From Thermoplasmatota archaeon (GTDB lineage: Archaea > Thermoplasmatota > E2 > DHVEG-1): a stretch of DNA of 10,622 bases. The stretch spans positions 1 to 10,622 of the forward strand of contig JAUWCF010000013.1 of assembly GCA_030609445.1 (NCBI GenBank), read 5' to 3'. The notes beneath the pieces are model-generated. The model saw only the letters and a list, made by a program, of their open reading frames with translations. It was not told the origin of the DNA and did not search any database. Position 1 is the stretch's first letter. Each line of letters starts with the position of its first letter. Positions 6,166 to 10,622 of the stretch are shown here, in pieces. Both the position numbers and the translations under genes were made by a program.

Positions 6166-7109
6166 GCAAGGAGATGGTAAACCCTAGAAACGCATATGGT
6201 GAAACTCTTGTAGAGCTTGGAAAGAAACATTCCAACCTAGTGGTTTTAGATGCAGATCTTTCTAAATCAACAAAAACCATTATGTTTGCAAAGAAATATC
6301 CTGAACGGTTTTTTGAGATGGGTATTGCTGAAGCAAATATGATTTCTGCAGCTGCAGGACTTGCGTCGTGTGGAAAGATTCCTTTTGTGAGTACCTTTGC
6401 CGTGTTTGCAACAGGTCGAGTGTATGATCAGATTCGCATGGATGTTGCCTATTCAAATGCCAATGTGAAGATTTTTGCAACCCATGGAGGCATTAGTGTT
6501 GGTAAAGACGGTGCAAGTCATCAAATGATTGAGGATCTTGCTTTAATGAGAGTCCTGCCAAATATGACGGTATTTGCTCCAAGTGATGCAACACAAACAA
6601 AAAAGATAGTACAATTAATGGCAGAAACTAAAGGACCTATGTATGCACGAGTTGGACGTGCAGATGCTCCATTGATTTATAAAACAGAAGATCTAAAAGA
6701 CATGAAAATTGGTAGGGGGCTTACTGTTAAAGATGGAGATGATATATCAATTATTGCCTGCGGCACAATGGTCAATCATGTTCTTGATGCAAGAGAAAAA
6801 CTGTTAAAAGATGGTATTTCAGCACGAATCATTGATATGCACACCATAAAACCAATAGATACTGATCTCATAATTAAATGTGCAAAAGAAACAGGTGCAA
6901 TACTTACTGCTGAAGAACACTCAGTTATTGGTGGGCTTGGCAGTGCTGTTGCAGAAATACTTGCAGAAAAAGGTCTTACTTGTAGATTTAAAAGACTTGG
7001 TGTAAATGATATATTCTGTGAATCAGGAGCACCAGCAGATTTATTTGAAAAATACAAACTTAATGCAAAGCATATTGTAAAAACAACAAGCGCTCTTTTG
7101 GAACAATAA
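6162..7109 (+). CDS. transketolase, C-terminal (catalytic glutamate) subunit
   Basis: This second half of the split transketolase has 315 residues: the pyrimidine-binding domain followed by the C-terminal transketolase domain. DADLSKSTKT (30-39) opens the pyrimidine domain. FFEMGIAEANMIS (50-62) carries the glutamate (E57) that activates the cofactor. STFAVFATGRVYDQIR (77-92) and HGGISVGKDGASHQMIEDLALMR (within 108-130) form the substrate pocket, with a conserved histidine (H119). The last third (from about residue 180) is the Rossmann-like C-terminal domain with the regulatory-type IIACGTMV and LTAEEHSVIGGLG motifs. The ATG overlaps the preceding stop codon by four bases. The ribosome binding site GAGGAGG lies inside the end of the N-subunit gene, as expected for a stoichiometric heteromer. 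Alternative family readings (1-deoxyxylulose-5-phosphate synthase C-part, 2-oxoacid dehydrogenase beta) are less likely given the paired N-subunit. Confidence 0.95.
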   Translation: MSKEMVNPRNAYGETLVELGKKHSNLVVLDADLSKSTKTIMFAKKYPERFFEMGIAEANMISAAAGLASCGKIPFVSTFAVFATGRVYDQIRMDVAYSNANVKIFATHGGISVGKDGASHQMIEDLALMRVLPNMTVFAPSDATQTKKIVQLMAETKGPMYARVGRADAPLIYKTEDLKDMKIGRGLTVKDGDDISIIACGTMVNHVLDAREKLLKDGISARIIDMHTIKPIDTDLIIKCAKETGAILTAEEHSVIGGLGSAVAEILAEKGLTCRFKRLGVNDIFCESGAPADLFEKYKLNAKHIVKTTSALLEQ

Positions 7110-7119
7110 CTAAAATAGA

Positions 7120-8229
7120 TTATCTCCAGGTGACTATCGTGAGAATATCTTCATCCTGTAATGTATGTTCCAGCCCCACTTTTTGAACGGTATGTTTTGC
7201 AGAGGGACCTGAAACTGTTGCATACCTAAATTTTCTTTTGAAATCCCGATGAAGTTTTCTACATGCATCTTCTACTTTTGCATCCTTTCTAAGAATCAAT
7301 GGTTCTTCATAATCTATCTGCTTTCCAACCGGCTTCATATAAATTCTAATGAGTTTTAATTGAGAAAAGATTTCTTCTCTTAGTTTACTTAATCCCTCTC
7401 CAGTTGTTGCAGATATTGTTAGAACATTTAACCCTCTTTCTTTTATCTTTAAAATAATTGCGTCTAGTGTTTTTTTATCAGCTAAATCTTTTTTATTTAT
7501 AACTACCAATGCGGGTACATATACTCTATTTTTAGAAAATGAATCAATCAATTGATCTTCAGAGATATCCCCTCGAACGATAATATCTGCATTAATTACA
7601 AATTCAGAAGCAATAGATTTTATAAGATCTTCATTTAAATAAGAAAGCTTTAATGTTGAATTTACAGTAATTCCACCTTGCCCTTTTTTTGTTACCGCAA
7701 CATCTGGTGTTTTTTGATTTAATCTAAGCCCTGCACCGTAGAGCTCATTTTCAATAAGGTCAAGATGATCCAAATGTTGAGCATCAATCATAAGCATTGC
7801 AAGATCAACGTTTCGTACAGCAGATAATATCTCTCTACCTCTACCTTTACCTTCAGAAGCTCCTTTTATTAGACCTGGAAGATCTAAAAGCTGAATATCT
7901 GCCCCTTTATATTTCATAATTCCTGGAATAGCATCAAGAGTGGTAAAATCATAATCGCCAATTTTACTTGAAGCTCCTGTTAATTTATTTAGAAGTGTAC
8001 TCTTACCAATACTTGGAAAACCAATAATTCCAACAGTTGCATCTCCAGATTTTTTTATTGAAAAACCTTTACCTTTGACACCTTGGCTTTTTCTTTTTTC
8101 TACTTCATCTTTCAGTCTTGCAATTTTTGCTTTAAGTTTTCCAATATGATGTTCAGTAGCTTTATTTTTCTGAGTATCGAAGATTTCATCTTCTATTTTT
8201 TTAATCTGATCTTCTATTGAAGAATCCAT
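7120..8229 (-). CDS. DRG-family GTPase with C-terminal TGS domain
   Basis: This is a 369-residue member of the developmentally regulated GTP-binding (DRG) branch of the Obg/DRG superfamily, conserved in archaea and eukaryotes and linked to ribosomes and translation. The N-terminal charged helical region (1-60) is followed by the G domain: G1 GFPSIGKST (70-78), G2 around T97-T98 in YDFTTLDAIPG, G3 DLPGLIKGASEGKGRG (116-131), G4 NKKD (245-248) and G5 SAT (273-275). An inserted helical region (about 160-235) is typical for DRG. The TGS domain covers about 297-369 and ends in ILTIVTWR. The ATG at 8229 is preferred because TGTGAT lies four bases upstream. A GTG at 8238 in the same frame would add three residues. 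The gene follows carbamate kinase within 13 bases, implying one transcript, and converges on the transketolase gene with ten bases between stops. Confidence 0.95.
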   Translation of the reverse strand: MDSSIEDQIKKIEDEIFDTQKNKATEHHIGKLKAKIARLKDEVEKRKSQGVKGKGFSIKKSGDATVGIIGFPSIGKSTLLNKLTGASSKIGDYDFTTLDAIPGIMKYKGADIQLLDLPGLIKGASEGKGRGREILSAVRNVDLAMLMIDAQHLDHLDLIENELYGAGLRLNQKTPDVAVTKKGQGGITVNSTLKLSYLNEDLIKSIASEFVINADIIVRGDISEDQLIDSFSKNRVYVPALVVINKKDLADKKTLDAIILKIKERGLNVLTISATTGEGLSKLREEIFSQLKLIRIYMKPVGKQIDYEEPLILRKDAKVEDACRKLHRDFKRKFRYATVSGPSAKHTVQKVGLEHTLQDEDILTIVTWR

Positions 8230-8242
8230 AAATATCACATAC

Positions 8243-9178
8243 TTACTTGACTATGTGTGTACCGGTCTTTTCTTGAACTGCTTCCCATCCTTTGTCAATA
8301 TGAGAAATAATTACTTTTCGCCCACCAGCTTCTAAAAACCTAATTGCTGAAAGAATCTTAGGTGCCATACTGCCTTCTGGAAATTGTCCTTCTTTATAAT
8401 ATTTCTTAAGTTCATTTAAAGTTACTTTATCAAGAGCCTTCTGATCAGGTGTCCCAAAATTTAGAAAGACTTTTTCAACTTCTGTTAATATTAAAAGAAG
8501 ATCAGCATCAATTGCTTCTGCAAGTCTTTCCGAGGCAAGATCCTTATCAACAACTGCTTCGAGTCCAGTTAGACCCCATCCTTCTTTTTCAACCACAGGC
8601 ATACCACCACCTCCAGATGCAATAACAATTATTCCGTCATCAAGCATCTGTCGAATAATATGACTTTCAACAATCCGTTGCGGGTCAGGTGATGGAACAA
8701 CCATCCGCCATCCTCTCGGTTGTTTTATCATTTTTATCCCATCTTTTTCCATCTGTTTTGCCTCATCTTCGGTATAGTATGGACCGATAGGTTTTGTGGG
8801 ATGGGAAAGAGATGGATCATCTTCATCAACAATAACTTGTGTGATCAATGCAATAACTGATTTGTCAATGTATTCTCGTTTTAAGGTGTTGGATAAGCAT
8901 TGTTGTATCATATATCCTATGAGGCCTTCGCTTTCTGCTACACAGATTCCAAGAGGCATCGATGGTGTGATATTCTTTGCTTCTTTATTTTGTAATAGTA
9001 TCGCACCTACTTGAGGACCATTTCCATGAGTAATAACGACATCCCATCCGTTTTTTATCATTTGAACAATGGATTTTGAACTTTTTCTTGTGTTTGAAAA
9101 TTGTTCATAAATAGTTCCTTTCTGACCTTCTTTAATTAACGCATTGCCACCAAGCGCAATTACCGCTCTTTTTTTCAT
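8243..9178 (-). CDS. arcC: carbamate kinase
   Basis: The enzyme catalyses ATP + carbamate = ADP + carbamoyl phosphate in the cytosol. It works either to make ATP at the end of arginine/agmatine or purine breakdown, or in archaea such as Pyrococcus as a carbamoyl phosphate supplier. The 311 residues match the family's usual 310-316. The amino-acid-kinase fold motifs are ALGGNAL (8-14), THGNGPQVG (50-58), ASGGGGMP (187-194), the DKDLASERLA block (211-220), EGSMAPK (268-274) and the closing TGT (306-308). The start is ATG 9178 (MKKRAVIALGG). The open frame continues upstream to 9325, but those residues are hydrophobic, not homologous, and cross the TATA box. TTTATATC on the minus strand (9204-9211) is about 29 bases upstream, so the message is probably leaderless. 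No arcA, arcB or carbamoyltransferase gene is in the window, so the pathway direction is open. Confidence 0.96.
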   Translation of the reverse strand: MKKRAVIALGGNALIKEGQKGTIYEQFSNTRKSSKSIVQMIKNGWDVVITHGNGPQVGAILLQNKEAKNITPSMPLGICVAESEGLIGYMIQQCLSNTLKREYIDKSVIALITQVIVDEDDPSLSHPTKPIGPYYTEDEAKQMEKDGIKMIKQPRGWRMVVPSPDPQRIVESHIIRQMLDDGIIVIASGGGGMPVVEKEGWGLTGLEAVVDKDLASERLAEAIDADLLLILTEVEKVFLNFGTPDQKALDKVTLNELKKYYKEGQFPEGSMAPKILSAIRFLEAGGRKVIISHIDKGWEAVQEKTGTHIVK

Positions 9179-9200
9179 AATAGAGTCCAGAAAATATACT

Positions 9201-9254
9201 CTTGATATAAAAACCAAATGGTAGAAGTACCAAATGGTAGAAGTAAATATATAT
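9201..9254. promoter_or_regulatory. divergent promoter region of arcC and pcm
   Basis: A TATA-like GATATAAA (9204-9211; TTTATATC on the minus strand) lies about 29 bases from the arcC ATG. A second box, AATATATAT (9245-9253), lies about 32 bases from the pcm ATG at 9282. The two boxes are separated by the 16-bp tandem duplication. The first box is nearly symmetric and could also fire towards pcm, giving a leaderless message at the alternative ATG 9234. Confidence 0.55.
9214..9245. repeat. perfect 16-bp tandem duplication
   Basis: The unit CCAAATGGTAGAAGTA occurs twice without a gap or mismatch (9214-9229 and 9230-9245). It fills the space between the two divergent TATA-like boxes, where the TFB recognition elements and most archaeal regulators bind. 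It may be a recent slippage duplication or a double operator. Confidence 0.9.
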
Positions 9255-9281
9255 GACAACACAGTTGTTAGAAGCGAAAGA

Positions 9282-9920
9282 ATGTTTAATACTTCTAGAG
9301 AACAACTAGTAAACAGACTTGTCAAAGACAGTTATATAAAAAGTGATATTGTAAAAAAAGCATTTCTAACAATTCCTAGGGAAAATTTCGTGCCAGAATA
9401 CCTGAAATTGCAGGCATATGTTGATAGACCACTTGAAATTGGAAAGGGACAGACAATTTCTGCACCCCATATGGTTGCAATAATGTGTGAAGCATTAGAT
9501 ATTCAAAAGGGACAGAAAATCTTGGAGATCGGAACAGGATCAGGATATCATGCAGCAATAGTTTCACAACTCGCGGGAGAAAAAGGTCATATATATACGA
9601 TTGAGCGATTTGAAGATCTTGCAAAAACTGCAGAACAAAATCTTAAAAATACAGATATTACAAATGTAACTGTCGTCGTTGGTGATGGTTCAGAAGGTCT
9701 AAAAAAATATGAACCATATGATCGCATTTATGTTACCTGTGCAGCACCAAGCGTCCCAAATCCACTTATTGATCAACTGAAAGACCATGGGAAGCTTTTG
9801 ACTCCTGTGGGAAGTATGTATTGTGAACTTCAGTTGACAGAAAAAAAAGGACAAGAAATCCAATCAAAAGATCTTGGAGGATGTGTTTTTGTTCCTCTTG
9901 TAGGTAAGTATGGTCATTAG
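9282..9920 (+). CDS. pcm: protein-L-isoaspartate O-methyltransferase
   Basis: This protein-repair enzyme transfers a methyl group from S-adenosylmethionine to isoaspartyl residues of aged proteins, starting their conversion back to aspartate. With the chosen start it has 212 residues, in the usual range. RENFVPEY (33-40) and the family hallmark GQTISAPHM (57-65) precede motif I, ILEIGTGSGYHAA (80-92), the S-adenosylmethionine-binding loop. An acidic residue after the second strand (E108 in YTIER), VVVGDG (131-136) and the post-motif YDRIYVTCAAP (146-156) follow. The C-terminus FVPLVGKYG is typical. ATG 9282 begins at the usual first helix and lies about 32 bases after a TATA box. An in-frame ATG at 9234, inside the tandem repeat, would add 16 residues and cannot be fully excluded. 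The stop codon is one base from the convergent adenosine-kinase-family stop. Confidence 0.95.
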   Translation: MFNTSREQLVNRLVKDSYIKSDIVKKAFLTIPRENFVPEYLKLQAYVDRPLEIGKGQTISAPHMVAIMCEALDIQKGQKILEIGTGSGYHAAIVSQLAGEKGHIYTIERFEDLAKTAEQNLKNTDITNVTVVVGDGSEGLKKYEPYDRIYVTCAAPSVPNPLIDQLKDHGKLLTPVGSMYCELQLTEKKGQEIQSKDLGGCVFVPLVGKYGH

Positions 9921-9921
9921 A

Positions 9922-10425
9922 TTACAGTTTGTATTTAATATCTCGTAAAAACTTCTTTCTCCAAGCAATATCGTTTTTGTCTTCAACACCTTTTGGAATA
10001 AATCCATCTATAACGCCTAGTATTCCTCGTCCTGTTTCACTGCCTATTTTTGATTCAGCAATTACTACTTTTGCAGGGTTTGCTGTCGCACAGTAAATAG
10101 AGCATACTTCAGGAACGTTTTTTATCGCGTTTAGCACGTTGAGGGGGAAACAATCTTTCATGAATACAATAAAGGAATGCCCTGCACCAATTTGTTCGGC
10201 ATTTTTCTCTGCTAGTTTTTTTAGTTCTTTATCGTTTCCTTCGCTTCGGATTTTACATGCTCCGCTTGCTTCACAAAAGGCAATGCCAAATTTTCCATTG
10301 GGTACTGAATTTACCATAGCCTCGTAGATATCCTCAACAGATTTGATAAAATGCGTTTGCCCTAAAATAAAATTGATATCATCAGTTTTTTCAATTTCTA
10401 CAAGCTTCAGCCCTATTTCGTCCAT
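9922..10425 (-). CDS. adenosine-specific kinase family protein (PF04008 / COG1839 type)
   Basis: This 167-residue single-domain protein belongs to the small archaeal and bacterial family named adenosine-specific kinase from a Pyrobaculum member. It is unrelated to ribokinase-type adenosine kinases, and its physiological role is poorly defined. The family pattern runs the whole length: FGIAFCEASGACKIRSEGND (46-65), GAGHSFIVFMKDCFPLNVLNAI (within 80-101), then IYCATANPAKVVIAE (110-124) and a glycine-rich GRGILGVIDG (132-141). The start is ATG 10425. GGGAGGA on the minus strand (10431-10437) lies five bases upstream, and a TATA box lies about 40 bases upstream. The open frame extends to 10494, but that part would run through the TATA box and looks like a spurious hydrophobic leader. 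A role in nucleoside salvage is inferred from the family name only. Confidence 0.93.
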   Translation of the reverse strand: MDEIGLKLVEIEKTDDINFILGQTHFIKSVEDIYEAMVNSVPNGKFGIAFCEASGACKIRSEGNDKELKKLAEKNAEQIGAGHSFIVFMKDCFPLNVLNAIKNVPEVCSIYCATANPAKVVIAESKIGSETGRGILGVIDGFIPKGVEDKNDIAWRKKFLRDIKYKL

Positions 10426-10460
10426 ATGTTTCCTCCCAATAGTCGATAATAAAAAAGCAG

Positions 10461-10470
10461 TATATAAAAT
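10461..10470 (-). promoter_or_regulatory. TATA box of the adenosine-specific kinase-family gene
   Basis: ATTTTATATA on the minus strand is a good archaeal TATA box, about 40 bases before the ATG at 10425. The predicted short leader just accommodates the Shine-Dalgarno sequence GGGAGGA. Confidence 0.6.
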
Positions 10471-10514
10471 ATGACAAAGCACTATTATGCTCATTAAGAG
10501 TTCTATTTAGCAAT

Positions 10515-10524
10515 GTTGTGCCCA
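10515..10524. promoter_or_regulatory. isolated operator half-site
   Basis: GTTGTGCCCA here is identical to the left arm of the palindrome at 10564-10587, exactly 49 bases further left. No inverted partner follows. It lies upstream of both candidate TATA boxes of the next gene and about 45 bases from the TATA box of the adenosine-kinase-family gene, so it could serve either. Confidence 0.5.
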
Positions 10525-10554
10525 AATTCTAAAATTTTTATAGATATAGAAACC

Positions 10555-10562
10555 CTTAAAAA
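10555..10562 (+). promoter_or_regulatory. probable TATA box of the next, off-window gene
   Basis: CTTAAAAA preceded by GAAACC (10549-10554, resembling a TFB recognition element) predicts transcription from about 10583-10586. An alternative box, TTTTTATAGAT (10535-10545), would start transcription inside the palindrome. Confidence 0.5.
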
Positions 10563-10563
10563 C

Positions 10564-10587
10564 GTTGTGCCCATACATGGGCACAAC
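10564..10587. promoter_or_regulatory. palindromic operator in the promoter of the off-window gene
   Basis: GTTGTGCCCAT (10564-10574) and ATGGGCACAAC (10577-10587) are perfect 11-bp inverted arms around the dinucleotide AC. The site lies between the TATA box CTTAAAAA and the predicted transcription start, where a bound dimer would block RNA polymerase. The GC-rich arms stand out from the AT-rich surroundings. The cognate regulator is not recognised. If transcribed from the upstream TATA alternative, the same sequence would form a hairpin. Confidence 0.7.
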
Positions 10588-10622
10588 ATGACATATGTAA
10601 GAGGTAAGAAACGAGGAGATAA
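10588..10622 (+). promoter_or_regulatory. leader and possible first codons of the off-window gene
   Basis: There are two ways to start the next gene. GAGGAGAT (10613-10620) looks like a Shine-Dalgarno sequence for a start codon just past the window. Alternatively, ATG 10588, about 30 bases after CTTAAAAA, opens a frame (MTYVRGKKRGD) that runs to the edge and would be a leaderless start. Two other ATGs (10577 and 10594) end after four codons and one codon. The product cannot be identified. Confidence 0.4.

Noticed and set aside
8243..9325. N-terminal hydrophobic extension of carbamate kinase suggesting a membrane-anchored form
   Set aside because: The extra 49 residues cross the TATA box and tandem repeat and overlap pcm; the family start MKKRAVIALGG at 9178 fits the promoter.
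9922..10494. Longer adenosine-kinase-family protein with a leader-like hydrophobic N-terminus
   Set aside because: The extension covers the TATA box and the Shine-Dalgarno sequence; ATG 10425 has GGGAGGA at the right distance and matches family length.
10564..10587. Palindrome as a CRISPR repeat or transcription terminator
   Set aside because: There is only one complete copy and one half copy with no spacer periodicity, and no T-run follows the inverted repeat.

Overview
The window looks archaeal. Good TATA-like boxes sit about 25 to 33 bases upstream of many start codons, so several transcripts should be leaderless or nearly so, while others have a GGAGG- or GGTGAT-type ribosome binding site. 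The gene content agrees: a transketolase split into two genes, a DRG-type GTPase, an adenosine-specific kinase-family protein (PF04008 type), an archaeal winged-helix protein and a DUF6015-like protein. The chromosome is AT-rich. A bacterial-type formate-tetrahydrofolate ligase together with DUF6015 hints at a Thermoplasmatota-like euryarchaeon, but the lineage is an inference and cannot be fixed from this window.

Bases 1 to about 1535 are one end of an insertion sequence. An uninterrupted 367-codon reading frame on the minus strand runs off the left edge of the window and encodes the first part of an IS1634-type (IS4 superfamily) transposase. Divergent from it is a 117-residue protein resembling DUF6788. 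The two start codons lie almost equally far from the centre of a near-perfect 26-bp palindrome whose core is a symmetric TATA box, so one element probably drives both genes.

Bases 1540-4194 hold a short inverted repeat, a small winged-helix regulator (+), formate-tetrahydrofolate ligase (-) and a DUF6015-like protein (-). Bases 4344-7109 run on the plus strand: a nitrilase-superfamily hydrolase with an intact Glu-Lys-Cys triad, then the two transketolase halves overlapping by four bases. Bases 7120-9178 are a minus-strand operon of carbamate kinase followed by a DRG-family GTPase. It is divergent from protein-L-isoaspartate methyltransferase (9282-9920, +), with a perfect 16-bp tandem duplication in the shared promoter region. 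The adenosine-specific kinase-family gene (9922-10425, -) converges on the methyltransferase gene with one base between the stop codons.

The right edge (10500-10622) is the control region of a plus-strand gene that starts at or just past the end. A strong palindrome with arms GTTGTGCCCAT/ATGGGCACAAC lies just downstream of a TATA box, and an extra half-site sits 49 bases upstream. This looks like a repressor operator of unknown regulon.

Functionally this is mostly a housekeeping neighbourhood: one-carbon metabolism, pentose supply, carbamoyl phosphate/ATP, protein repair, and translation-linked GTPase activity. An insertion sequence has landed beside it. No CRISPR array, tRNA or rRNA was seen. 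The most unusual features are the symmetric promoter inside the insertion sequence and the operator at the right edge.
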